A DNA stretch of 45,632 bases from JBBSTY01 sp038235385 (GTDB taxonomy: Bacteria > Actinomycetota > Acidimicrobiia > Acidimicrobiales > Acidimicrobilacustridaceae): assembly GCA_038235385.1 (NCBI GenBank), contig JBBSTY010000009.1:1-45632 (forward strand). The letters are read 5' to 3'. The position numbers and the translations under genes were made by a program. Under the pieces are notes generated by a model, which made no database searches, was not told the origin of the DNA, and was given only the letters and a program-made list of their open reading frames with translations. Positions 25,978 to 34,253 of this stretch are shown one piece after another; position 1 is the first letter of the stretch, and each line of letters begins with the position of its first letter.

Positions 25978-26637
25978 TCACGACGCCTGGAAGATGAGCG
26001 AGATGGTGCCGAAACCGAGCTCGTCGCCGTCGACGAGCTCGCGCTCGCCCACCCGGATGCCGTTGACCTTGGTGCCGTTGGTGGACCCGAGGTCGACGAT
26101 CACGAACGCATCGCCCGTGGGGCGGATCTCGGCGTGGCGGCGGCTGACGTTGGAGTCGTTGAGGGTGATTTGGCACGCGGGCATGCGGCCGAACACCACC
26201 GGATCGGCGCCGAGCATGTAGCGATCGCCGTTGGGCAGCAGCAACGACCCGGCTCCGACCCCACCGACGCCCTCGCGCATCCGGGCCTGGATCAGGAAGT
26301 CGCCGGTGCGCTTCTTGGGATCGACGGCCAGATCGACGCTGACCGGTCCCATGAAGGAGTAGCCCTCCTCGCGGGCGTGCTCGCGGGCGGCCTCGCACAG
26401 TTCGCGGGCGAGCGAGTCGCCGATCTCGACCAGGCGGTCGTAGTCGGTCTGGCTGACCCACACGTCGAAGTGGTTCGGGGCCAACGGTCGACCGCGCACG
26501 CCGATCGACCGGTTGATGTCCATCTCGCGCACCAAGCGGCGTCCGAGCTCGATGGGGCGCAGGCCGCTCGTGAAGACGCGCGCGAACACCCCTTCGACCA
26601 GATGCTCGAGCCGCCGTTCGAATCCCTTCATCACCAC
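25978..26637 (-). CDS. fhaA: FHA-domain protein FhaA (DUF3662-FHA)
   Basis: A 219-residue cytoplasmic protein: DUF3662 domain (about 3-120; FERRLEHLVEGVFARVF) and FHA domain (about 135-215; FGRMPACQ, NVSRRHAEI, DLGSTNGTKVNG). Mycobacterial FhaA has the same ends but a linker of roughly 300 residues, which is missing here. In Mycobacterium FhaA binds phosphorylated MurJ/MviN and restrains peptidoglycan synthesis; a murJ gene lies 3 kb away at 29869-31479. The GTG start at 26637 is 6 nt after a TAGGGT box, so the mRNA is probably leaderless; GTG 26634 and ATG 26631 are in frame. Confidence 0.94.
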   Translation of the reverse strand: MVMKGFERRLEHLVEGVFARVFTSGLRPIELGRRLVREMDINRSIGVRGRPLAPNHFDVWVSQTDYDRLVEIGDSLARELCEAAREHAREEGYSFMGPVSVDLAVDPKKRTGDFLIQARMREGVGGVGAGSLLLPNGDRYMLGADPVVFGRMPACQITLNDSNVSRRHAEIRPTGDAFVIVDLGSTNGTKVNGIRVGERELVDGDELGFGTISLIFQAS

Positions 26638-26643
26638 GGCGAC

Positions 26644-26649
26644 ACCCTA
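26644..26649 (-). promoter_or_regulatory. -10 box of the fhaA operon
   Basis: TAGGGT on the minus strand lies 6 nt before GTG 26637 and would drive fhaA, the acylase, fhaB, pstP, rodA and pbpA from a leaderless start. Confidence 0.5.
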
Positions 26650-26778
26650 CCGACTGGCTCGGCGCCGGGGATGCGCCACCGACGGTGGGCGGCCCGCCGT
26701 TGAGCCCGACCGGGGCGGGTTCGACGCATCGAATCGTTTCGGCACCGGGCCTGCGGTGGGGTACCGTGGCGGGGTCAC

Positions 26779-26865
<87 letters not shown>

Positions 26866-27089
26866 CACATGAGCAGCACTTTCACGGTGGGCCCGGAAGC
26901 GGGCGGCCGGTCCCGAAGGCCCGGCTGCAACCCATTTGCAACCCAACGGCTCACCCCAGCCCGGCACGGAGCAACCCGGGTCGGCACCTCGATCACCACC
27001 GTGGCCGCTCGGCGGGGTCCCAGGCCGGGGCAGTCACGACACCGCCGGGATGGCTTGTCCACGACGCGTTCGCTCGTCGAGGGACCCGA
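26866..27089. other. tRNA-flanking spacer with short direct repeat
   Basis: This 224-bp stretch has no convincing gene. TGCAACCC occurs at 26926-26933 and 26937-26944, 4-5 nt apart. Such repeats beside tRNA 3' ends can be arm-type sites of tyrosine integrases, but no integrase gene or second att copy is visible. Confidence 0.35.
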
Positions 27090-27407
27090 TCAGGCCGCCG
27101 GCGCGACGACGGATCGATGGGAGCCGACCTCGGAGGCGATGTCGACGTCGAGCGCCTCGGCGATGCGGCGGAACATGCCAAGGGTGAGGTTGGTACGGCC
27201 GGACTCGATCCGGGACAGGGCGGACTGAGCGATCCCGATGCGAGCCGCGGCCTCGGTCTGGGTGAGGCCAGCCGTCTCGCGGGCGTCGCGCCGAGCGATA
27301 CCGGCCCGAAGTTGCGCCGCGAGATCCGCGCGTCGGCGATCGTGCGCAGCGACCTCCGCGGGGCTCATCCCTTCACGGGCTCTGGCGTCGATGTCAGCGA
27401 AGCGCAT
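27090..27407 (-). CDS. XRE-family HTH antitoxin (HigA-like)
   Basis: A 105-residue protein with an N-terminal helix rich in charged residues and a Cro/C1-type HTH at about 43-90 (GLTQTEAAARIGIAQSALSRIESGRTNLTLGMFRRIAEAL read in pieces). In higBA-type modules the toxin gene lies upstream and ends just before the antitoxin; here the upstream sequence is a broken HigB-like frame ending 10 nt before ATG 27407. The antitoxin frame is intact, so it may persist as an orphan or anti-addiction factor. It sits next to tRNA-Leu, a usual landing site for mobile DNA. Confidence 0.85.
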   Translation of the reverse strand: MRFADIDARAREGMSPAEVAAHDRRRADLAAQLRAGIARRDARETAGLTQTEAAARIGIAQSALSRIESGRTNLTLGMFRRIAEALDVDIASEVGSHRSVVAPAA

Positions 27408-27417
27408 GGTCGTTCCT

Positions 27418-27592
27418 TCAGGACTTCGGTTGGTGGAGCCTGCGGCAGCTATCGAACGCCTTGCGGGCTCGCACCACCTCGGCCCTCTCGTTGTTGGGTT
27501 GCTTGCGAAAGACGGCGAGCAGGACGATCACCGCATCGGGCCGATAACCAGTAGGTGATGCGCCACGCCGACCGTCCCATGTCGAACCGCAG
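27418..27592 (-). pseudogene. Frameshifted, 5'-truncated HigB/RelE-like toxin remnant
   Basis: Read on the minus strand, LRFDMGRSAWRITYW appears in one frame (27592-27548 region), and YRPDAVIVLLAVFRKQPNNE with a downstream RAEVVRARKAFDSCRRLHQ tail follows in another frame, ending at TGA 27418-27420. Together these match the C-terminal two thirds of Gp49/HigB-type toxins (WR.xY...AVVLLxxFxKK). One extra base near TGGTTATCGG (about 27545-27551) would account for the shift. The N-terminal third is missing and the space is taken by the stop of the next gene. No intact toxin frame remains. Confidence 0.7.
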
Positions 27593-27603
27593 CGGGCACG
27601 TTG

Positions 27604-27897
27604 CTACAGGCGGCCTGGATCGACGTCCTCGAGAACGCGGGCTGTCGGCTCGCCATCGAGTCCCGGTGAGAGATCCTTGGACTGCCAGACGACGCCTTCG
27701 AGGAACTCCTTGAAACCGTGAGCCGCCTCGGCATCGTCGAACTCGAGATCGATGACGATGTAGCGGGCATCGCCGACGGGTTGACGAACCCGTTGTGCCC
27801 TCACGCCCGCGTTCTCACGGGCGCTCGCGAAGTTGTTGAAGGCCTCCACCCAGGTGTCGAGGTCAGTGACTGGGTGCTCGATGTGCAGCGTCGCCAT
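27604..27897 (-). CDS. Small conserved protein, possible dimeric ferredoxin-like fold
   Basis: A 97-residue cytoplasmic protein beginning MATLHIEHPVTDLDTWVEAF. The start strand, the helix around WVEAFNNFA, and YIVIDLEFDDAEAAHGFKEFL suggest a ferredoxin-like alpha/beta fold as in the antibiotic-biosynthesis-monooxygenase superfamily. No catalytic residues can be assigned. AAGGA 7 nt before ATG 27897 fixes the start. It lies between the toxin remnant and the oxidoreductase gene and may be cargo or ancestral. Confidence 0.7.
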   Translation of the reverse strand: MATLHIEHPVTDLDTWVEAFNNFASARENAGVRAQRVRQPVGDARYIVIDLEFDDAEAAHGFKEFLEGVVWQSKDLSPGLDGEPTARVLEDVDPGRL

Positions 27898-28013
27898 GTG
27901 TTGTCCTTCGGTGCGGTAGGGGGCCAAGCCGAGGCTACGTCAGCACTCCTGCTGGCCGCCGACCTCTCCTTCCACCGGCGAGCGGCGCGCCGGTCGAGCG
28001 AGGGTGATGCGGG

Positions 28014-29804
28014 TCAGATGGTCTGGCGGTAGCCGAAGAACTCGTGGTCCTCGTTGTACCCGCCGTAGCCGCTGCCGAGGTGGTCGAAGTCGGCGACGAA
28101 CTCGATGCCCTTGATCCACTTGACCTGCTTGAAGCCGAGTTGGATCTCGTTGCGGAGGCGCAACGGGGCGCCGTGGCCGTACGACAGCGGCTCGTCGTTC
28201 ATGTCGTAGGCCAGCATCGTGAGCCGGTAGGCCATCTGCTCGATCGGGTGGGCGTCGTAGTAGATGCCTTCGTCGGCGCCGTCGCCGAGCGAGTAGAAGA
28301 CGACCCACTTCGCCTCCGGTCGGGGCTCGACCAGGTCGCAGATGGTCTGCATCGAGACGCCGCCCCACTTGGCCACGCCCGACCAACCCTGGATGCAGAA
28401 GTGCTGGGTGATCTGCTCGTGATGGGGCAGGGCTCGCAGTTGGGCGAGGTCCAGGTCGACCGGGTTGTCGACCAGCCCGCTGATCTCGAGTCGGTAGTCA
28501 GCGAAGCCACCGTCGAAGAGGGACTGGTACTCCTCGGACTCCGGGTACTTCCCGTTGTGCCAGAAGTAGGGCGAGAGGTCGTCCTCGTCGTACTCGCCCG
28601 GAGCGGAGTCGAGGTGTTCGAAGAGGCGCTGCGCCGGTCCGATCAACGCGTAGCCGACGCGCTGCACCACGCGGGGATGGCGCAGGGTGAGCGGGGTGGC
28701 CGCCACCCAGCCGACGATCACCACCACCATCGACAGCGCGAAGACGCCGAAGCCCACCCAGCTGTTGTCGTCCCGAGACGCGTACATGTGGTTGAGGTTC
28801 TCGAGCAGACCGGTGGTGAACACCAACGTGACGTGGATGACGATGAACAGCAGGAACCAGGCGAACACCAGGAAGTGGAGCGATCGGGCGGTCTGGATGC
28901 TGAGCACCTTGCTGATCCGCTTGAAGCGGGTGGACAACGCCGGGGACATGCCGAGCCCGGTGATCAGTGCCAGCGGGCCGGCCACGAAGACGGTGAAGAA
29001 GTAGGCGAGGAGCTGCAGGCTGTTGTACGCCACCCACCCGTTCTCGATCGGCCACTGCAGCGACAGGTACTGGATCATCACCGACAGGGCGTTGGGGAAC
29101 ACCGCCCAACTCGTGGGGACGATCCGCACCCACTGCCCCGTCGCGAACAGCAGCACGTAGAAGAGCAAGCCGTTGACCAGCCACAGGGTGTCGGTGCCGA
29201 GGTGCCACCATCGGGCCAACCCGATCGAGTGCCGGATGCCGGGCAGGCCGATCTGCCGGGGCAGACCGACCGAGTCCTCCTTCGCCGTCCACAGCGGGTC
29301 GTCGGGCACCGGCTTCTGGAAGCGGAACCAGTCTCGTCCCGGGGTGCTGTGCCGGGTCCAGTACAGGCGGGGATGGTCGCTGAGGATCTGCAGGCCGGAG
29401 CGGATGATGAAGATCATCAGGAACAGGTTGAAGAAGTGCAGCAACCCGACCCACATCGGGAAGCCGGCGTTCTGCTCGGCATCGGGCGGCGCGACCGTCC
29501 CGGGGTAGCGCTCGATGAAGTCCTGCACGGCCGGCATGGCCCGCAGCCCCTTGGCGACGGCCACGGCGACGATCAGGCCGACGAACCCGATCGGTAGCAA
29601 CCACAACAGGTTGAACCATCGGCGGTGACCGATGCGCACCCGAGGCGCGATCCCGCCCGTCTGCGGGATCGAACCCGCCCAGGTGCTCAGGTCGACGACG
29701 TCGTCGCCGGCGGTCAGCTGCGAATGGAAGCTGCGGACCACCTCGGGTGATCTCGGCGCGGCGCGAGCAGATCGATTCGCGTGCTCGTCACCACGGTCAG
29801 CCAT
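28014..29804 (-). CDS. Cytochrome b-type membrane domain fused to sulfite-oxidase-like molybdopterin domain
   Basis: A 596-residue fusion. Residues 65-375 hold about six membrane helices (about 65-88, 116-140, 200-222, 262-286, 309-333, 350-372) with possible haem His in LLHFF (H123), RWWHLG (H201), SLHFLVF (H310) and VIHVTLVF (H324). Residues about 430-590 form a sulfite-oxidase/MsrP-type molybdopterin domain: HFCIQGWSG gives the Mo-ligating C470, and GHGAPLRL plus KWIKGIEFV are typical. In MsrPQ these are two proteins and the Mo subunit is periplasmic; here one chain does both. There is no cleavable Tat signal, though HRRWFNLLWLLP before the first helix is twin-arginine-like. GGAGG before ATG 29804 sets the start. 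Confidence 0.88.
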   Translation of the reverse strand: MADRGDEHANRSARAAPRSPEVVRSFHSQLTAGDDVVDLSTWAGSIPQTGGIAPRVRIGHRRWFNLLWLLPIGFVGLIVAVAVAKGLRAMPAVQDFIERYPGTVAPPDAEQNAGFPMWVGLLHFFNLFLMIFIIRSGLQILSDHPRLYWTRHSTPGRDWFRFQKPVPDDPLWTAKEDSVGLPRQIGLPGIRHSIGLARWWHLGTDTLWLVNGLLFYVLLFATGQWVRIVPTSWAVFPNALSVMIQYLSLQWPIENGWVAYNSLQLLAYFFTVFVAGPLALITGLGMSPALSTRFKRISKVLSIQTARSLHFLVFAWFLLFIVIHVTLVFTTGLLENLNHMYASRDDNSWVGFGVFALSMVVVIVGWVAATPLTLRHPRVVQRVGYALIGPAQRLFEHLDSAPGEYDEDDLSPYFWHNGKYPESEEYQSLFDGGFADYRLEISGLVDNPVDLDLAQLRALPHHEQITQHFCIQGWSGVAKWGGVSMQTICDLVEPRPEAKWVVFYSLGDGADEGIYYDAHPIEQMAYRLTMLAYDMNDEPLSYGHGAPLRLRNEIQLGFKQVKWIKGIEFVADFDHLGSGYGGYNEDHEFFGYRQTI

Positions 29805-29868
29805 GGACGCGCCTCCAATCTTCGTCGCACGCAGCCGCGCGCCGACCACCCTACGGGCGAGACCTGCG

Positions 29869-31479
29869 TCAGCGACGCAGGCCTCGGCGGGCGATGGATC
29901 GAGCGGCGGCGAGGTCGGGATCGCGCAGGGCGGTGAGGACGCCGACGTAGAGGCAGAGCCCGACGACCGAACCGACGACGAGCTCGACGAGCCCGCCGCC
30001 CAACCGCTGCGATGTCACCACGGCGATGACGGCGGCAACCATGACGGTCGCTGCTCCGGCCTTGCGGGCGAGATCGGGCAGGGCCCCGGCGAGATCGCCG
30101 GCCCGGGACCTGATCACGAGCAGGGCGAGCACCGCGGCCAGGGTGGTCGCCACGCTGAACGCCGCCATCACGCCTCGCAAGCCGTAGGGACCGACGAGCG
30201 CAAACGACAGTCCGATCTGGACGACCGACTCGACGAGTCCCAGCCAGAACACCCGTCGGGTGTCCTGGAACGCGAACAGCCCCCGGATCGAGAACACGAA
30301 CACGGCGAGGCCGGGAAGGCCGACGGCCAGCCACGCCAGCGCGGTCGCGGTGACCTCGACGTCGGACGCGTCGAAGCTTCCCCGGGCGAGCGCGACCGTC
30401 ACGATCGGCGTGGCCAGCACGACCAGCAGCACGGCGGCGGGGAGCACCACCAGCACGGTCAGGCGCAGACCCTGGAGGAAGCGCTGGCGGTAGGCGCCGA
30501 TGTCGCCGCGGCTCGCGTGCAGCGCCAGGTCCGGTGCGAAGGTGGTGATGATCGACACCGCGAACAGACCCATGGGCAGCTGCACGAACTGCCAGGCGTA
30601 GGAGAACCCGGCGACGGCCCGCTCACCCGGCAGGCCGTTGAGGAGGGCCAGCATCAGGACGAACACGATCTGGTTGGCGGCGACGTAGCCCAGCATCCAC
30701 CCCGAGAGCCGGGCAACGGCTCGCACGGCGGGGTGGCGCCAGTCGGCGCGGACGTGCAGACGGATTCCGGCCCGGCGCATCGCCGGCCAGAGCACGAGGG
30801 TCATGGCGACGATGCCGGCCGTCGTCCCGATGCCCAGCACGGGGATCAGGGTCGGGTCGTCCCGCACCGCCTCGAAGGTCAGATCCGTGCCGGACCACCG
30901 GACGAGACCGATGAGCACGGCGATCACGATGACGTTGTTGAGGACGGGCGCGAACGCCGGGACGGCGAACGATCGCCGAGCGTTGAGCAGCGCCGTCCAA
31001 AGCGCCGACACCCCGTAGAAGAAGATCTGGGGCATGAACAGGAACAGCAGGGGGAGCGCCACCGATCGTTGCGCTGCCGCCTCGGAGTCGCTGACCCCGA
31101 AGCGGGTGTAGAAGGTGATGAACACCGGAGCGGCCAGGACGGCGAGCACGGTCACGGCGGCGAGCACGATCGTGATCACGGTGGCCAGCGCGTCGATGGC
31201 CTCGTCGTCGTGGCGATCGAACCGCTCGACGATGACGGGCACGAGCGTGGCCGAGAGGATCCCGCCGAGGATCAGCTCGTAGACGATGTTGGGAGTCGTG
31301 TTGGCGAGGTTGTACGAGCTGGCCAGGAGGGCGCCGCCGAGCGCGTAGGCGACGACGATGGTGCGGGCCAGACCCGACACGCGGCTGAGCCCGGTGCCGA
31401 CGGCGACGAACGCGCTCGACCGCAGCAGCCCACCCGTGGTCGACGCGTCCGCGCCGACGGCGCCTCGCTCGTCGCTCAT
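29869..31479 (-). CDS. murJ: Lipid II flippase MurJ (MviN)
   Basis: A 536-residue polytopic membrane protein of the MOP superfamily with about 14 helices. The MviN pattern is clear at the start (FVAVGTGLSRVSGLARTIVV) and in SATLVPVIVERF. MurJ flips undecaprenyl-linked peptidoglycan precursor across the membrane. ATG 31479 lies 13 nt after the asnB stop, so the two are co-transcribed. It lacks the long cytoplasmic pseudokinase extension of mycobacterial MviN (Rv3910), which is the FhaA-binding part there; any FhaA regulation would have to differ. Confidence 0.94.
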   Translation of the reverse strand: MSDERGAVGADASTTGGLLRSSAFVAVGTGLSRVSGLARTIVVAYALGGALLASSYNLANTTPNIVYELILGGILSATLVPVIVERFDRHDDEAIDALATVITIVLAAVTVLAVLAAPVFITFYTRFGVSDSEAAAQRSVALPLLFLFMPQIFFYGVSALWTALLNARRSFAVPAFAPVLNNVIVIAVLIGLVRWSGTDLTFEAVRDDPTLIPVLGIGTTAGIVAMTLVLWPAMRRAGIRLHVRADWRHPAVRAVARLSGWMLGYVAANQIVFVLMLALLNGLPGERAVAGFSYAWQFVQLPMGLFAVSIITTFAPDLALHASRGDIGAYRQRFLQGLRLTVLVVLPAAVLLVVLATPIVTVALARGSFDASDVEVTATALAWLAVGLPGLAVFVFSIRGLFAFQDTRRVFWLGLVESVVQIGLSFALVGPYGLRGVMAAFSVATTLAAVLALLVIRSRAGDLAGALPDLARKAGAATVMVAAVIAVVTSQRLGGGLVELVVGSVVGLCLYVGVLTALRDPDLAAARSIARRGLRR

Positions 31480-31492
31480 GTCCGCCCGATGG

Positions 31493-33076
31493 TCAGCGAT
31501 GACGGCTGCCGGTGAGGCGCCGGACCGCCGGCATCATGTTCCAGCGAGCGGCGCTCACGAAGTCGCGTGTGTGCTCGACCAGGTTGTGGTCGGGACGACG
31601 CTCCACCTCGGCCAGCGCCCGATCGAGGTCGAGGTCGCACTCCTCGAGCACGATGGAGAAGTCCCGGCGCACCGGATCGAGCAGGTCGTACCCGTAGCCC
31701 CGGGCGATCCGCGCGAAAAGGGGGCGATACAGGCGCGCCCGTTCGTGCAGGCCCGACGAGTGCGACATGGGGTTCTTCGGTCGCAGCCGGATGTAGTCGG
31801 GGAGGACGTCGGCAAACGCCTCGCGGACGATCCACTTCTCCCGACCGTCGCGCATCTTGAGGTCGATGGGGATCCGCATGGCCAGCTCGACCAGCGCGAG
31901 GTCGAGGAACGGCACCCGCACCTCGACCCCCTGACCCATGCTCGTGCGGTCGACCCGCTGCAGTTCGGTGCGGCACAGGTTGCGGATCTTGTGGAGGAAG
32001 AGACGTTGGCGCAGGTCGTCGCCGACCTGGTGGTACATGTCGTAGCCGCCGAACAGCTCGTCGGATCCGTCGCCGGCGAGCACCACCTTGACGCCCATCT
32101 CGTGCACCCGGCGGAACAGCGGCACCGACACGACCGCGTTGATGATGTCGCCGTACTCGGTGAGCTCGGACAGTCGGATGGCGGTGCGGATGTCGTCGAG
32201 CCCGATGTCTCGGGGGCGGAGGTCGATGATCTCGTGCGGCACCCCGAGATCGGCGCACAACCGGCTCGCGTAGCGGACGTCCTCGCTGTCGGGGGTGCCG
32301 ACGGTGAAGGCCACGCAGTCGGGATGCATCTGCTGGACGTGGATGAGGGTCAACGAGCTGTCGAGCCCGCCCGAGAGGACGACGCCGACGGTGAGGTCCG
32401 AATCGACCCGCACCCGGATCGAGTCCTCGAGGGTCGACCGCACGAGCGCCTTGGCCTCGTCGAGGTCGGTGACGAGCGGCATGCCCTCGGCCAGCGAGAG
32501 CAGGTCGACGTAGGGAGCGAGCTGCGGCGCCCGGCCCGGTTCGGCCCAACCGTGGAACCCGGGCGGCACCTCGGTGATCGTGGCACCGACCGGCACCAGC
32601 GCCTTGACCTCCGACGCCACGTGCAGGCAGCCGTCACGACGTGACCAGTACAGCGGCTTCACACCGAGCGGGTCACGTCCGAGGTAGGCCCGGCCGGTGG
32701 CGCGCTCGACGATGGCGAACGCGAAGTCGCCCCGCAACCGGCTGATCCCCGCCTCGCCCCACGCCAGGAACGCCTCGAGCACGACCTCGGTGTCGCTCAG
32801 CGAACGGGTCTCGCGACCGAGGGCGTTGAGCTCGCGCCGCAGCTCGTTGTGGTTGTAGACCTCGCCGTTGTAGCAGAGCAGCCAACGACCATCGGCGGAG
32901 AGCCACGGCTGGCGGGCCCGGTAGCGGTCGACGATGCGCAGCCGCTGCGTCCCGGCGAGGAGGTCGTCGGCGAGGAGCAGCTCCTCGATGTCGCCACGCG
33001 GCTCGATCGCCGCGACCATCTGATCGAAGCGTGGGCGGTCGGCGCCGGGACCGATGATGAGCGCGATGCCGCACAT
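31493..33076 (-). CDS. asnB: Glutamine-hydrolysing asparagine synthetase family protein (AsnB/LtsA-like)
   Basis: A 527-residue two-domain amidotransferase. C2 (MCGI) is the N-terminal nucleophile of the class II glutaminase domain (about 2-190), with RLRIVD, YNGEVYN and GDFAF. The synthetase domain has the ATP pyrophosphatase loop SGGLDSS (235-241) and GDGSDELFGGYD. Canonical AsnB makes asparagine, but actinobacterial LtsA/AsnB paralogues amidate meso-diaminopimelate in peptidoglycan. Its place directly before murJ supports that second role; the sequence alone does not decide. Length is shorter than the 640-residue LtsA. Confidence 0.9.
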   Translation of the reverse strand: MCGIALIIGPGADRPRFDQMVAAIEPRGDIEELLLADDLLAGTQRLRIVDRYRARQPWLSADGRWLLCYNGEVYNHNELRRELNALGRETRSLSDTEVVLEAFLAWGEAGISRLRGDFAFAIVERATGRAYLGRDPLGVKPLYWSRRDGCLHVASEVKALVPVGATITEVPPGFHGWAEPGRAPQLAPYVDLLSLAEGMPLVTDLDEAKALVRSTLEDSIRVRVDSDLTVGVVLSGGLDSSLTLIHVQQMHPDCVAFTVGTPDSEDVRYASRLCADLGVPHEIIDLRPRDIGLDDIRTAIRLSELTEYGDIINAVVSVPLFRRVHEMGVKVVLAGDGSDELFGGYDMYHQVGDDLRQRLFLHKIRNLCRTELQRVDRTSMGQGVEVRVPFLDLALVELAMRIPIDLKMRDGREKWIVREAFADVLPDYIRLRPKNPMSHSSGLHERARLYRPLFARIARGYGYDLLDPVRRDFSIVLEECDLDLDRALAEVERRPDHNLVEHTRDFVSAARWNMMPAVRRLTGSRHR

Positions 33077-33123
33077 CTAGCGGTCGCTCCGGGGTCGTCG
33101 GCTCCGGGCGCGGTGCTCGGTGA

Positions 33124-34149
33124 TCACGGCGAGCGCAGCTCGGCCAGACCGGTGGGACTCAGGCACACGTGCCAGGCCTGGCCCTCGTCGACCACGTTGA
33201 CCAGCCCTCGCGCCTGGTAGTCGAGCAGGTTGGCGGCCAGCGCCCCGTCGGCGCCGAACCTGGCGTACCACCGCATCTCCACGTCGACGGCGAACCCGAC
33301 GCAGTGGGCACTCGGGAAGAGCGCCGAGTACCCGAGCTGGCGGAGGCGGTGCTGCTGCTCGACGGTTCGCAGGATGCTCGTGACCCAGAGGGGAGGCGTT
33401 CCCGTCGGGGCGTCGTCGGCGAAGTCGGCGGCGAGCCGGTTGAGCAGGCTCACGAGCTCGGGTCGGGCCATGGCCTGGCTCAGGCCCGACGTGTGGGGCT
33501 CGTAGCGCTGGAGGTAGCGGTGCACCACGCGGTTGCGGGCCCGGCCGGGAAGGCCGCGGGGCTGGCGCTTGAACCGGAAGCGGAGCTGGTCGGTCTCGGC
33601 GAGCTGGGTGAGATCACGAAGCTCTCGCGACGTGGCGAGGTCGGCGTCGTGGAACGGCTCGATGTCACGCCACCAGAAGGCGTCGATCTGGGAGAGCAGG
33701 AAGATCCGGACGAGCGCAGCGGCATCGTTCGCCGAGCTCGGCGAGCCGGGCCGGTACCGGCCGACCTCGTCGCGCAGCGACGCGATCACGCCATCGACGC
33801 CAGCCGGCCCCGAGGCGAGGACCGCCATCGCGTCGGGCTGCTCCAGGCTCGGGCGCACCAACCCATCGATCAGGTCCGCGGTGATCGAACCGGACCCGGG
33901 TTCGGACAGGTCGGCGTGGAGCCGTCCGATGGCCGCCCGGTAGCGCTCGAGATCGGCATCGAGATCAGGATCCGCACCGAGACCAGGATCAGGACCGGAC
34001 GCGGGCTCGGCGGACGCAGGCTCGGTCCGGTCGGTCCGGTGCTCGCGGGCACCGGAGCGGCTCGGCCCGACTGCCTCAGCGCTCACCGGCGTCTCCTCGT
34101 CCCGATCGGGTTCCGCCGGGCGGGACGTGGGACGTACGTGCCGGCGCAT
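33124..34149 (-). CDS. M15-like (D-Ala-D-Ala peptidase fold) protein, DUF5715 type
   Basis: A 341-residue protein. The N-terminal 65 residues are charged and disordered (Asp/Pro/Glu/Arg-rich). Near the C-terminus SILRTVEQQHRL (258-269), SAHCVGFAVDVEM (280-292; H282 and D289) and GQAWHVCL (H327) reproduce the spacing of the zinc ligands HxxGxAxD...WH of VanY/M15 peptidases. It may therefore cleave peptidoglycan peptides, or be a catalytically altered relative. No signal peptide is seen, which is odd for a wall hydrolase. ATG 34149 is preferred over an upstream TTG. It leads the operon with asnB (47 nt) and murJ. Confidence 0.7.
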   Translation of the reverse strand: MRRHVRPTSRPAEPDRDEETPVSAEAVGPSRSGAREHRTDRTEPASAEPASGPDPGLGADPDLDADLERYRAAIGRLHADLSEPGSGSITADLIDGLVRPSLEQPDAMAVLASGPAGVDGVIASLRDEVGRYRPGSPSSANDAAALVRIFLLSQIDAFWWRDIEPFHDADLATSRELRDLTQLAETDQLRFRFKRQPRGLPGRARNRVVHRYLQRYEPHTSGLSQAMARPELVSLLNRLAADFADDAPTGTPPLWVTSILRTVEQQHRLRQLGYSALFPSAHCVGFAVDVEMRWYARFGADGALAANLLDYQARGLVNVVDEGQAWHVCLSPTGLAELRSP

Positions 34150-34253
34150 CGACCCACCGCGCGGCGAGGCCAACCCGCGCAGGCTAGAGGCGCGGGCGGC
34201 TGCGTCTCAAACCGTGCGGGCTCGCGCTCGAGCGCGCCCACGACGTCGTCGGA

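Noticed and set aside
23181..25997. A 938-codon plus-strand frame opposite fhaB and the acylase
   Set aside because: Antisense shadow of well-supported genes; the composition is that of reversed GC-rich codons.
26866..27089. Possible integrase remnant or genomic island start after tRNA-Leu
   Set aside because: No integrase-like frame and no second copy of the tRNA 3' end was found in the window; only a short direct repeat remains.
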